DNA of 64,000 bases, taken from assembly GCA_016929335.1 (NCBI GenBank), contig JAFGIY010000025.1, positions 1 to 64,000 of the forward strand. Reading direction: 5' to 3'. The stretch comes from Acidobacteriota bacterium. GTDB lineage: Bacteria; Acidobacteriota; UBA6911. Within the stretch, counting starts at the first letter, position 1; each line of letters begins with the position of its first letter. Positions 9,388-20,486 of this stretch are shown here, piece after piece. A model generated the notes under the pieces. It was not told the origin of the DNA, ran no database searches, and saw only the letters and a program-made list of their open reading frames with translations. Position numbers and translations under genes: made by a program.

Positions 9388-9585
9388 CTAGGAACGTACG
9401 CTGCGCATTTTTTTACGCAGGCGTTTGCGTGCCAGAGCCTGTTTGATCCGCTTTTTTTCACCGGGCTTAAGGTAGAAAGAGTGTTTCTTTACGTCCTTGA
9501 TAATATCTTCTTGCTGAACTTTGCGCTTGAAGCGCCGGAGAGCGCTTTCAAGGGATTCGCCCTCATTCAAAATGACTTCCGCCAA
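9388..9585 (-). CDS. rpsU: 30S ribosomal protein S21
   Basis: 65 aa from a TTG at 9585; AAGGAGGTG (9600-9592) ends six bases before it. A GTG at 9603 would add six residues encoded by the ribosome site itself, so it is rejected. The product LAEVILNEGESLESALRRF followed by a basic tail (KKRIKQALARKRLRKKM) is typical S21. It is a small-subunit protein near the anti-Shine-Dalgarno region of 16S rRNA. Confidence 0.95.
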   Translation of the reverse strand: MAEVILNEGESLESALRRFKRKVQQEDIIKDVKKHSFYLKPGEKKRIKQALARKRLRKKMRSVRS

Positions 9586-9653
9586 TCGACACACCTCCTT
9601 CACGACGAGCGCATAAGTTACTCTGCGGGCGGGCGATAGTCAAGTCTCAATAA

Positions 9654-9807
9654 GCAGTCGGCAGTCGGCAGTCGGCGGTCGGCAGTTGACGGTCAGCAGT
9701 TGGCGGTCAGCAGTTGGCGGTCGGCAGTTGACGGTCGGCAGTTGACGGTCGGCAGTTGACGGTCGGCAGTTGACGGTCGGCAGTTGACGGTCGGCGGTCG
9801 GCAGTTA
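9654..9807 (+). repeat. Heptamer tandem array, left arm (about 22 units)
   Basis: Starts with GCAGTCG repeated three times and continues as degenerate 7-base units such as GCGGTCG, GCAGTTG, ACGGTCA and ACGGTCG, alternating GCAGTTG/ACGGTCG over much of its length. Consensus roughly RCRGTYR. No spacers, so not CRISPR. Confidence 0.9.
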
Positions 9808-9902
9808 TCGGTATATGGATTGGAGTCGCTCATATGCAATGGATGCTTGACTGTCAGCCCCATGGATTATCTGTATATAATTGATTAATTTAATCTTATT
9901 TT

Positions 9903-9972
9903 ACCGCCGACCGCCGACCGCCGACCGCCGACCGCCGACTGCTGACTGCCGACTGCCGACTGCCGACTGCCG
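9903..9972 (-). repeat. Heptamer tandem array, right arm (10 units)
   Basis: Five ACCGCCG units, one ACTGCTG, then four ACTGCCG. These are reverse complements of the left-arm family (CGGCGGT, CGGCAGT), so the two arrays could pair over tens of bases. Confidence 0.9.
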
Positions 9973-9973
9973 A

Positions 9974-12415
9974 CTACCTATCGCCGTTGGTTTCTTCGCC
10001 GGCGACAACGGTTACGCTTGCGACATAGTCGCCCTCTTCGAGGTCGATGCATTTGACGCCGACAGCGGCCCTGGTCTGTGTATTGCGGATATCTTCGGTA
10101 TTGAGTTGAATCAGCTTTCCCTGTGCCGTAATCAGCATGACGGATGTGTCTTCCTGAACATGGCAGGTGTTGACGACATTGCCGTTTTTCTGGCCGACTT
10201 TGATGTTGATCACGCCTGAACCGCCGCGGCCTTGACAGGGATATTCCTCTATATCCGTTCTTTTGCCGTAGCCGTTTTCGGTCACGGTGAGGAACTGCCC
10301 GGGTCCTTTGAAGGCGGACATGGCGACCACTCTGTCTTCTGCTGCCATGCGAATTCCGATAACGCCGCGGGCTGTCCGGCCCATTTCACGGACGGCTTTC
10401 TCTGAGAATCGGATTGCTTTCCCCATCCGTGTGGCAAGGAGAATATCGTAGGTTCCGTCGGTGAGCTGGCAACCGATGAGTTCATCGTCATCCGGAACGG
10501 AAATCGCGATAATGCCCGAGCTGCGCGGATTGGAGAATTCCGCCAGCGCCGTCTTCTTGACAATTCCGTTGTGTGTGGCCATGACGACATACTCATTGGT
10601 GTCGAAGCTCTTGACCGCAATGATATCGGCGATCTTCTCCTCTTTTCCCAGATTCACAAGGTTGACGATTGCCTTGCCTTTTCCTGCAGTGCCGACATCC
10701 GGAATCTCATAGACCTTAAGCCAATAGACCTGGCCCCGGTTTGTGAACACAAGAAGATAGCTATGCGTGGAAGCAACAAAGACATGATCGATGAAGTCTT
10801 CGTCGCGCGTCGTCATTCCGATTCGACCTTTGCCGCCCCGGCCCTGGGAATGATAGAGGGAAGTCGCCGTCCGCTTGATATAGCCGGAATGGGTTGCGGT
10901 AATGACCACATCCTCGTCCGCTATGAGGTCTTCGAGCGTGATTTCAACTTCCTCATCCAGAATCTGCGTCCGCCTCTCATCGCCGTAAGTCTTCTGTACT
11001 TCGCGCAGCTCTTCGACTACGACGCTTTCCAGAACCCTTTCGCTTGCCAGTATTTCCTTGAGCCGGGCGATGAGCTTCAGTATTTCCTCGTACTCGGCCA
11101 CAATCTTCTCGCGTTCGAGTCCCGTAAGTCTCTGCAGGCGCATATCCAGAATTGCCTGGGCCTGTTCGGCGCTGAACTGGAATTGCGTCATCAGACCCTC
11201 TTTGGCAACAGCAGGTTCTTTGGAAGCGCGGATCAATGCAATGATTGCATCCAGCATTTCGAGGGCCCGCTTGAGACCTTCCAGAATGTGGGCTCGCGCG
11301 GTCGCTTTCCCGAGCTCAAAAACGGTTCTGCGGCGGACGACGTCTTTCCGGTGCTCTATAAAGCAAGAAAGCGCTTCACGCAGGTTCAGAATCTTGGGCT
11401 GATTATTCACGATGGCCAACAGAATGATTCCGAAGCTGCTCTGCATGGACGTCATCTTGTACAGGTTATTCAGCACTACCTGCGCCGGCTCGTCTTTTTT
11501 GAGCTCGATAACGACTCGCATTCCTTCCCTATCGGACTCGTCCCGCAGATCGGAAATGCCATCGATCTTTTTGTCGCGGACCAGCTCCGCGATGCGCTCG
11601 ATCAGTTTCGCCTTGTTGACCTGATAGGGAATTTCCGTTACCACAATCGCTTCTTTGTCGCGGGAGAGCTTCTCGATTGCCGCTCTTGCGCGCAGAACGA
11701 TAATGCCGCGGCCGCTCTCATAGGCGGTCCGGATTCCGCTCCGCCCATAGATGAATCCCGCCGTCGGGAAATCCGGGCCCGGCAACAGCGCCATCAGTTC
11801 TTCCAGCGACGCTCCCGGATTTTCTATCATGAGGATCGTCGCATTGATGATTTCCGTAAGATTATGCGGCGGTATATTGGTTGCCATTCCAACCGCAATG
11901 CCGGAGGATCCGTTCACCAGAAGATTCGGGAATCGCGCAGGAAGGACTAATGGTTCCGTCAACGACTCATCATAATTCGGCCCGAAATCGACGGTTTCCT
12001 TATCAATATCGTTTAAAAGCTCGTCCGAAAGCCGAGCCATCCGGATTTCGGTGTATCGCATGGCTGCTGCGCTGTCGCCGTCCACAGAGCCGAAGTTTCC
12101 CTGTCCGTCGATCAACGGATACCGAACGGAAAAATCCTGAACCAATCGCACAATTGTGTCGTAGACGGCACTGTCTCCATGAGGATGATACTTGCCGATT
12201 ACATCGCCGACGATGCGGGCCGATTTCTTATAGGCCTTGCTGTGCGTATTGCCCAAATCGTACATGGCATACAGCACGCGCCTGTGGACGGGCTTGAGCC
12301 CGTCCCGTGCGTCCGGCAAAGCCCTGCCGATGATGACGCTCATGGCGTAGTCCAGATAGGACTTGCGCATCTCATCAATTATGTTAACCGGGATCTGTTC
12401 GCGAGCTTCATTCAT
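9974..12415 (-). CDS. gyrA: DNA gyrase subunit A
   Basis: 813 aa. This is the DNA cleavage-rejoining subunit of gyrase. N-terminal topoisomerase IIA features include [24 protein letters not shown] and the quinolone region [16 protein letters not shown], with Ser and Asp at the two hot spots. Catalytic Tyr lies in [10 protein letters not shown]. The C-terminal wrapping domain carries a GyrA box, [11 protein letters not shown]. It lies 11 bases after gyrB, so the two are probably cotranscribed. Confidence 0.98.
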   Translation of the reverse strand: MNEAREQIPVNIIDEMRKSYLDYAMSVIIGRALPDARDGLKPVHRRVLYAMYDLGNTHSKAYKKSARIVGDVIGKYHPHGDSAVYDTIVRLVQDFSVRYPLIDGQGNFGSVDGDSAAAMRYTEIRMARLSDELLNDIDKETVDFGPNYDESLTEPLVLPARFPNLLVNGSSGIAVGMATNIPPHNLTEIINATILMIENPGASLEELMALLPGPDFPTAGFIYGRSGIRTAYESGRGIIVLRARAAIEKLSRDKEAIVVTEIPYQVNKAKLIERIAELVRDKKIDGISDLRDESDREGMRVVIELKKDEPAQVVLNNLYKMTSMQSSFGIILLAIVNNQPKILNLREALSCFIEHRKDVVRRRTVFELGKATARAHILEGLKRALEMLDAIIALIRASKEPAVAKEGLMTQFQFSAEQAQAILDMRLQRLTGLEREKIVAEYEEILKLIARLKEILASERVLESVVVEELREVQKTYGDERRTQILDEEVEITLEDLIADEDVVITATHSGYIKRTATSLYHSQGRGGKGRIGMTTRDEDFIDHVFVASTHSYLLVFTNRGQVYWLKVYEIPDVGTAGKGKAIVNLVNLGKEEKIADIIAVKSFDTNEYVVMATHNGIVKKTALAEFSNPRSSGIIAISVPDDDELIGCQLTDGTYDILLATRMGKAIRFSEKAVREMGRTARGVIGIRMAAEDRVVAMSAFKGPGQFLTVTENGYGKRTDIEEYPCQGRGGSGVINIKVGQKNGNVVNTCHVQEDTSVMLITAQGKLIQLNTEDIRNTQTRAAVGVKCIDLEEGDYVASVTVVAGEETNGDR

Positions 12416-12426
12416 GTCATTTAGAA

Positions 12427-14910
<2,484 letters not shown>

Positions 14911-14998
14911 TCAATTTTGATGAGAGACCAAGGTCAATTAAAAAAACGCTGCAAACTATTTATTTCCAACAAATTATTTGCTCATAAACAACGTTGAA

Positions 14999-15007
14999 AT
15001 TATAGCA
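14999..15007 (-). promoter_or_regulatory. Candidate extended -10 promoter for gyrB
   Basis: The minus strand reads TGCTATAAT, an extended -10 with a perfect TATAAT. No convincing -35 was seen. It would give a ~95-base AT-rich leader before gyrB. Confidence 0.45.
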
Positions 15008-15121
15008 CATGCGCGCCTTAAAACGGAGAATAATTATTGAATCGTGACCAATATTAAATTATTGATTTATATACACTTGCGGCCGCATAAAGACCGCCGG
15101 AATCCGGCTGAAGGTGTGGTT

Positions 15122-16234
15122 TTATAGGGAGCTTCCTGAACCGTCAGATACCATTCCGTTTTGCACACTGAAATGCCGCGTGTTTTCCGGCATCGGAGAG
15201 AGAAGAAATTCTTTTGCGGAAGTCAAAAAAGTCTGAGTTCTTTGAGATAGGAATTTTAAAAACGTGTCGATCCTCTGAATATCCAGTTCCGCCTCGGCGT
15301 CGTCCACGAGAAATACCGGATAAAATCCATGATGTTTTCGATGTATCTCCATTTGAGAAAAATACAGCGAAAGCAGGGCGGATCTCTGTTGTCCGGCCGA
15401 ACCGAAATCAACAAGAGATCGCCCGTTCACATACAGCTTAAGATCATCTCTATGCGGTCCAACGGATGTGTATCCGTTTTGCCGGTCTCTCGGGCGGGCC
15501 TGGCGGAGCTGCTGTCTGAATGAATTCTCTATGAGAAGGACATCGGCGTCTTCCGCAGTGACAGTCGAGTAATAGTGCATCTTCATTGCGTCGGATCCAA
15601 AAAGTCCCTGCGGCAGTTCCTGCTTCATATGCTCCACATACCGCATGCGATGCGAGAGGATCCGCGCTCCGGGCTTGATGATAGCCTCATCCCAGCTGTC
15701 GAACAGGCTTTCATCAACGCTGCTTCTTCCTTCCCGTGCTGAGGCGAGCATCCTGTTTCTTTGCCTCAGAGAGCGTCCATATACTGCGAGGTAGGTGATA
15801 TGCCCCGGATAAAGGGTAACCATTGCTCTATCGAGAAACGCGCGTCTATCGGCCGGCGATCCTCTTACAACGTTCAAGTGTTCATGCGTAAATGCCAGCA
15901 GGTGCAGGTTGCCTACAAACTCATCGAGAGCCGCCGGCTTGCCCAGCAGCAAAAGTTTTTTCTCCTGCTGACTGATAGAAACGCAAAGATCGCGCGAAAG
16001 AGTGCCGTGTTGAACGGTTCCCTCTACACGACATTCCGTTTGACCATGCTGGATGCAGTCTTTCGGCGCCGCTGTGCGAAAACTCTTTCCGTATCCAAGC
16101 AGGTAGATGGATTCGAGAAGGTTTGTTTTGCCCTGACCGTTCAGGCCGGAGAACAGATTGGTTCCCGCGGAGGGAAAAATCTCCAGTTCGTCGATATTCC
16201 GGTAATGAAAGAGACGCAGTCTTGTAAGATTCAC
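15122..16234 (-). CDS. recF: DNA replication and repair protein RecF
   Basis: 370 aa. This SMC-like ATPase loads RecA at gaps through RecFOR. Walker A is GLNGQGKTNLLES at the N-terminus. The signature region SVGPHRDDL and the Walker B-like VFLVDDAEAELD follow, as is usual. It starts two bases after the dnaN stop, so the two are tightly coupled. Confidence 0.97.
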   Translation of the reverse strand: MNLTRLRLFHYRNIDELEIFPSAGTNLFSGLNGQGKTNLLESIYLLGYGKSFRTAAPKDCIQHGQTECRVEGTVQHGTLSRDLCVSISQQEKKLLLLGKPAALDEFVGNLHLLAFTHEHLNVVRGSPADRRAFLDRAMVTLYPGHITYLAVYGRSLRQRNRMLASAREGRSSVDESLFDSWDEAIIKPGARILSHRMRYVEHMKQELPQGLFGSDAMKMHYYSTVTAEDADVLLIENSFRQQLRQARPRDRQNGYTSVGPHRDDLKLYVNGRSLVDFGSAGQQRSALLSLYFSQMEIHRKHHGFYPVFLVDDAEAELDIQRIDTFLKFLSQRTQTFLTSAKEFLLSPMPENTRHFSVQNGMVSDGSGSSL

Positions 16235-16236
16235 TC

Positions 16237-17346
16237 CTAAAACTTCATTGGCATGACGACATATCGATAATCCAAATCGGATCCACCGATAGGCCGAATC
16301 AATCCCTGTGTTTCACCATCTTTCAGGGCAATTGAAATGGAATCCGATCCGCAGATACCGACAAAGTCCAAAAGATACAGCGGATTAAATCCTATATCCA
16401 GGTTCGATCCTTCAAATTCAACGGGAACAATTTCTCTTGCTTCTCCGGCTTCAGCGCAGCTTGCCGTTAGCTCAAGGGTTCCGGATTTAAAGGAAAGGCG
16501 GATCGCCCTGAGTTTTTCATCAGACATGATGGCGGTCCTGCGAATCGCATCTCCGAAATCTTTGGTGGAAGCAACGATGAACTTGTCGTTCTCGCGCGGG
16601 ATGACCAGTTCATAATTTGGAAATTGACCCGCGAGCACTCTGGAAACCAGCCTCCGGTTTCCCAAAGTGAAAAAGAGATGGTTCTCATCCCGGCCGAATT
16701 CCACCGTCGCGTCCTGATCTCCGATAAGCTTCTGAATTTCCACAAGCGTTTTTCGAGGAATGAGGGATCGAACCTCCACATCCAGACCCGGGATCTCCAT
16801 ACTTTTGGCAACCAATGCCAGCCGATGTCCATCGGTCGCCACCATGCGAATCTCGCCCGGCAGCAAAGCCAGAAGCGCGCCGTTCAGGGAATAACGCGAT
16901 TCTTCCTGGGTAATGGCAAACATAGTGCGCTGGATCATATTCCGCAGAAGATTTCCCGGAATACTTGCGGTAGCAGGAGCAGCTTCCGGAACCGAGGGAA
17001 AGTTCTCTTTAGGCAATGCCACGATTTTGTATTCCGAATTTCCGGAATGCAATTCAACCCAGTCATTTTCCAGAAGCGAAAGCTCAACATCCGCTCCGTC
17101 CGGCAGAAGGCGGACAATATCAAACAAGCGCCGTGCAGAAAGTGTCGTTGTACCCTCCTCCGCAACCGACGCAGAACACCCGCAGCGGATTGTTACATCG
17201 AGATCCGTCGCAGTTATTTCGAGGTGATCGCCTGAAGCTTCCAGAAGAATGTTGGAGAGAATGGGAATGGTGCTTTTCTTCTCAATGACGCCCTGAACCA
17301 AATTGAGCTCATTCAACAACGAGTTCCTTGTAACGGTAAATTTCAT
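16237..17346 (-). CDS. dnaN: DNA polymerase III beta sliding clamp
   Basis: 369 aa, standard clamp length. Three repeated clamp domains are expected. Recognisable pieces are MKFTVTRNSLLNELNLVQGVIEKKSTIPILSNILLE (split here only for mention), DGHRLALV, IPRKTLVEIQKL and the C-terminal YRYVVMPMKF. AAGGAG precedes the ATG by eight bases. It follows the predicted origin downstream of dnaA, the classical order. Confidence 0.98.
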   Translation of the reverse strand: MKFTVTRNSLLNELNLVQGVIEKKSTIPILSNILLEASGDHLEITATDLDVTIRCGCSASVAEEGTTTLSARRLFDIVRLLPDGADVELSLLENDWVELHSGNSEYKIVALPKENFPSVPEAAPATASIPGNLLRNMIQRTMFAITQEESRYSLNGALLALLPGEIRMVATDGHRLALVAKSMEIPGLDVEVRSLIPRKTLVEIQKLIGDQDATVEFGRDENHLFFTLGNRRLVSRVLAGQFPNYELVIPRENDKFIVASTKDFGDAIRRTAIMSDEKLRAIRLSFKSGTLELTASCAEAGEAREIVPVEFEGSNLDIGFNPLYLLDFVGICGSDSISIALKDGETQGLIRPIGGSDLDYRYVVMPMKF

Positions 17347-17859
17347 GAAGGACGCTCCTTGGAATAAAAAAGAGAACCTGCAATACCCGGATTGCGATTA
17401 TACCGCGTCCCTGTAATTCGATTTCACGAAAAAACAGGATACACATGGATTGTTACTGCTGATTTTATATTTTTACAATGAATTTATTACCTATTAGAAA
17501 TAGTAGGTCCTGTGAATATGTGGAAATGTGGTTCAAGGTCAACAATACGATGAAGATATCTTGTGGGAGTATCGGAACCTGACCTGTGAATGAACCCGAT
17601 TTTCTGTGGATGAATCTTGAAGCTTACCGACGCACAGGTTATTCCACGAAAGAGCCTGTTGATAAGCAGGGCAACCGCTTTGAATCCGCCGTCTTTCGCT
17701 GTGAATAATTCCGTTAATAGTCTGTTCATTTTATCCTCCGGGCAGCTTCGAACCGGCAATAATTTAGGCTTATGAATCATTCTTGTTCTGGAGCCGCCTG
17801 TTACTGAGAAGGGACGCGGCAAATGAACACCAATCGATTGTCAGACGGGCAAAAGGAGA
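17347..17859. other. oriC: Probable oriC region between dnaA and dnaN
   Basis: No convincing gene. An AT-rich stretch (about 17458-17494) leads into triplets TAT-TAG-AAA-TAG-TAG (17492-17506), a short GTCC, then boxes TGTGAATAT (17511) and TGTGGAAAT (17519). More degenerate boxes in the same orientation lie at 17585 (TGTGAATGA), 17605 (TGTGGATGA) and 17700 (TGTGAATAA). Read on the minus strand this is the order DnaA box - GC spacer - DnaA trios - AT-rich unwinding element known from bacterial origins. The boxes have one to three mismatches to TTATCCACA. Confidence 0.7.
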
Positions 17860-19179
17860 TCAGCGCAATGTCTTGACTATGGAGTTTACCGCTGAGGAAA
17901 TTTCAGAGTCCTTTTTTCTCAGAGTATCTATTTTTCTGATGGAATGCAGGACCGTCGTATGATGTTTGCCACCGAATTCTTTTCCGATCTGCGGCAGGGA
18001 CTGTTTGGTAAGCTCCTTGCAGATATACATGGCGATCTGCCTTGGAACGGCGATGGGGCGCGAATTGTTTTTGGCTTTGAGCTGAGCAGGCTTGAGAGAA
18101 TAATAGGAAGCGACGGCGCGAAGCACCATTTGGGGAGAAATGGCCGAATTTTCCTCTGTAGTAAATCCCTTCAAGACTTCTTTGGCGTAAGCAACATCTA
18201 TGTCGGCTACATCCAGTCCGTCCAGTGACGCGCGTGCACTGAGCCGGTTCAGGGCGCCCTCGAGTTCCCGTATATTGGAACGTATGCCGCCCGCGATATA
18301 CATCGCAACCTCATCTTTGAGATTGAGAAGTTCGGATTCCGCCTTCTTCCTCAGGATGGCCAGCTTCGTTTCAAGGTCCGGAGGCTGAATATCCGCTATG
18401 AGGCCCCATTCAAACCTGGAATGCAAACGCTCTTCCAGTGTAGGTATCTGTTTGGGAGGGCAATCGCTGGTGATGACAATCTGCTTCTGAGCGTCATAAA
18501 GGGCGTTGAACGTGTGGAAAAATTCTTCCTGCGTGCGTTCTTTGCCGGCGATGAACTGAATGTCATCCATCAACAATACGTCAATGTTGCGGTATTTCTG
18601 GCGAAACTGAATGGTGCGGTCGAAACGGATGGCGTTGACAAGCTCATTCATGAATTTTTCCGAAGACATGTATGTCAGCCGTATGCTCTTGCTCCGTTTC
18701 TGGATGAGATTGCCGATTGCATGCATCAAATGGGTTTTTCCCAGTCCGACACCGCCGTATAGGTATAAGGGATTGTAGGCTTTAGACGGCCGCTCGGCCA
18801 CCGCAAGTGCGGCCGCTCTGGCCAACTGGTTGCTGGTTCCCACGACAAATGTGTCAAAGGTATATCTGGAATTCAGCAAGGGCGGCGAATCCATTGATGA
18901 ATATGCAGGCTGTTTCGCGGAGGAGACGGGCTCCTGAACGGAAACAGAAGCGGAAGAAATATCAATGTCTTGGACGGATTTCGAAATTTCCCTGGCAGCG
19001 CCTTGAAGCAGAGCGGAGTAGTTGTCGAGCAGGCATTTTTTGAAACTCTCTGTGGGAACCGTCAGATGCAGGATTCCGTTTTCAAATGCCTGAAAAACAA
19101 CGGGCCTGAACCAGGTGTCGAAGCACTGGCGGCTAACGGCTTTTTCAATAATAGAGAGCACTTGATGCCAGAAATCCAT
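17860..19179 (-). CDS. dnaA: Chromosomal replication initiator protein DnaA
   Basis: 439 aa with all four domains. The N-terminal helicase-loading domain opens with DFWHQVLSIIEKAVSRQCFDTWF. After a short linker the AAA+ core shows YTFDTFVVG, GGVGLGKTHLMHAIGN (Walker A), LLMDDIQFIAGK (Walker B) and SRFEWGLIADIQPPD. The C-terminal DNA-binding domain carries GKHHTTVLHSIRKI, the DnaA-box recognition signature. DnaA boxes lie both upstream and downstream, consistent with autoregulation and origin firing. Confidence 0.98.
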   Translation of the reverse strand: MDFWHQVLSIIEKAVSRQCFDTWFRPVVFQAFENGILHLTVPTESFKKCLLDNYSALLQGAAREISKSVQDIDISSASVSVQEPVSSAKQPAYSSMDSPPLLNSRYTFDTFVVGTSNQLARAAALAVAERPSKAYNPLYLYGGVGLGKTHLMHAIGNLIQKRSKSIRLTYMSSEKFMNELVNAIRFDRTIQFRQKYRNIDVLLMDDIQFIAGKERTQEEFFHTFNALYDAQKQIVITSDCPPKQIPTLEERLHSRFEWGLIADIQPPDLETKLAILRKKAESELLNLKDEVAMYIAGGIRSNIRELEGALNRLSARASLDGLDVADIDVAYAKEVLKGFTTEENSAISPQMVLRAVASYYSLKPAQLKAKNNSRPIAVPRQIAMYICKELTKQSLPQIGKEFGGKHHTTVLHSIRKIDTLRKKDSEISSAVNSIVKTLR

Positions 19180-19728
19180 AATTCACAACCCGGCGGCAGG
19201 TAGAAAAATGCAGCGTATAAAAACGACTTTTCCACAGGTGTTTCCACAGCTGTGGAAAACAGAAAAATACACCCCTCAGCAAAGAGTAACGCCAGCCTTG
19301 CTGTTACCTGATAAAATGAATGTCAGGATTTCGCGTGATTCCGCGTCTTGTCCAATTCAACAACGCGCGGAAAGTTAGCATACGGAGATTGGCACATTCA
19401 ACAAAAAAAACATCTTCTGAAAAAATTTATTGAACATAAAAAATTCCCCGTAATTACGGGCATTTCAGGGCCATTCTATCCGCAAAACGCCGAAAACAAA
19501 GGGTAAAAAAAGATACGAGAAATATTAAACATCCTATAGACAAAATTGTAGGAAAATTGATCATAAATGCTCTTGACAATGCCGGAGTTGCGAAATAGCC
19601 GTACCCTGTCGGCTCCCCAGAAGGCCGGCGCCCCGGGACAGGGGGCCTAAGCTGTTAGTATGGATAATCGGGATCGGCTTGATTGCGGCTTAAGCTCTGT
19701 AAGTACGCGGTGAAAAGGATCAAGGTTT
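19180..19728. other. dnaA upstream region
   Basis: 549 bases without a gene. Near dnaA there is a cluster of DnaA boxes (19228-19259). The middle (about 19390-19560) is AT-rich. The far end holds a GC-rich inverted repeat, CCCTGTC (19604-19610) with GACAGGG (19637-19643), of unknown role, perhaps the end of the HIT-protein transcript. A lone TTGACA at 19573 has no good -10. Confidence 0.6.
19228..19259. promoter_or_regulatory. DnaA-box cluster upstream of dnaA
   Basis: Three boxes in 32 bases: TTTTCCACA (19228-19236), GTTTCCACA (19240-19248) and TGTGGAAAA (19251-19259, opposite orientation). The last two form a palindrome around CCACAGCTGTGG. It lies about 50 bases before the dnaA start. Likely for autoregulation, or as the second half of a bipartite origin. 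Confidence 0.7.
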
Positions 19729-20205
19729 TTAAAAATATGGCAGCAATCTTTGGAAGGTAGTCGGAAGCTCTTCAGGCAGGACGCGGGTTTCACCCACAAC
19801 CGAAACAAAATTCGAATCTCCGGTCCATCGAGGAAGCACGTGCATGTGAAGATGATGCTCCACACCGGCGCCGGCTGCCCGGCCGAGATTGAATCCCATA
19901 TTAAAGCCATCTGGATGGTATTCCTGCCGGAGTGCCCTCTCACAGGTGCGGCTCAACTCAATAATTTCGTGCAGTTCTTCGGAGCTTGCATCGTTCAGAG
20001 AGGCGATGTGGCGGTTTGCCACTACAAGGAGGTGGCCGGAGGTATAGGGAAACAGATTCAGAATCACAAATGCTCTCCGGCCGCGGAAGAGCAGCAGATT
20101 TGCAGCGTCGCGTGTCTCACTGAGCATCAGGCAGAAGACACACGTCGTTGCCTGATCAGCGTTGCGGAGATACTCGAAACGCCATGGAGTCCAGAGTCGA
20201 TCCAT
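19729..20205 (-). CDS. HIT-family nucleotide hydrolase/transferase
   Basis: 158 aa. The histidine triad HLHMHVLPRW is near residue 118, preceded by the usual NLFPYTSGHLLVVANRH and by FNLGRAAGAG. The N-terminal CVFC pair may bind zinc together with a later His. The Fhit/HINT-like branch acts on dinucleoside polyphosphates or AMP conjugates; the actual substrate is not shown. Its ATG overlaps the HU-gene stop by one base, so it ends the rpsA-sppA-HU operon. Confidence 0.9.
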   Translation of the reverse strand: MDRLWTPWRFEYLRNADQATTCVFCLMLSETRDAANLLLFRGRRAFVILNLFPYTSGHLLVVANRHIASLNDASSEELHEIIELSRTCERALRQEYHPDGFNMGFNLGRAAGAGVEHHLHMHVLPRWTGDSNFVSVVGETRVLPEELPTTFQRLLPYF

Positions 20206-20480
20206 TACAGATTAACGAGGTCCTTAATTTCCTTACCGGGCTTAAAATAAGGGACTTTTTTCGCCGGGACGCTGACGCCGGTACCCGTTTTGGGATTGCG
20301 GCCCTGGCGGGATGAGCGGTTGCGAATACGAAAGGACCCAAAGCCGCGCAGCTCTATCTTCTCACCGCGCTGTAGAGATTCGGTAATGCTGTCCAGAACG
20401 GTCTGGACGATCACTTCGGCGTCCTTCTTTGTCAGTTCCGATTGATTGGCAACTTCTTCAACAAGCTCTGCTTTTGTCAT
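20205..20480 (-). CDS. HU/IHF-family DNA-bending protein
   Basis: 91 aa. The sequence MTKAELVEEVA...LTKKDAEVIV and the DNA-binding arm GFGSFRIRNRSSRQGRNPKTG are typical; the R-N-P-K-T-G tip is shared by HU and IHF. A position soon after rpsA recalls the rpsA-ihfB order of proteobacteria, so it may be IHF-beta-like, but one copy here cannot decide HU versus IHF. It sits six bases after sppA. Confidence 0.93.
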   Translation of the reverse strand: MTKAELVEEVANQSELTKKDAEVIVQTVLDSITESLQRGEKIELRGFGSFRIRNRSSRQGRNPKTGTGVSVPAKKVPYFKPGKEIKDLVNL

Positions 20481-20486
20481 TACTGT

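Larger units (their letters stand above)
9586..9973. other. rpsU-gyrA spacer dominated by repeats
   Basis: No gene was found. Two oppositely oriented heptamer arrays (9654-9807 and 9903-9972) flank about 95 bases of AT-rich unique DNA. The right array ends one base before the gyrA stop codon, so gyrA has no other visible terminator. Confidence 0.7.

Noticed and set aside
9654-9972. Arrays as a CRISPR
   Set aside because: Units are 7 bases with no spacers and no cas genes are near.
10571-11950. 459-codon frame opposite gyrA
   Set aside because: Antisense shadow of a strongly conserved gene; composition is that of reversed codons.
17487-17822. 111-codon minus-strand frame in the dnaA-dnaN gap
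   Set aside because: It overlaps the predicted origin, has no ribosome site and no recognisable motif.
19573-19601. TTGACA at 19573 as a plus-strand promoter
   Set aside because: No acceptable -10 at 16-18 bases and no plus-strand gene follows.
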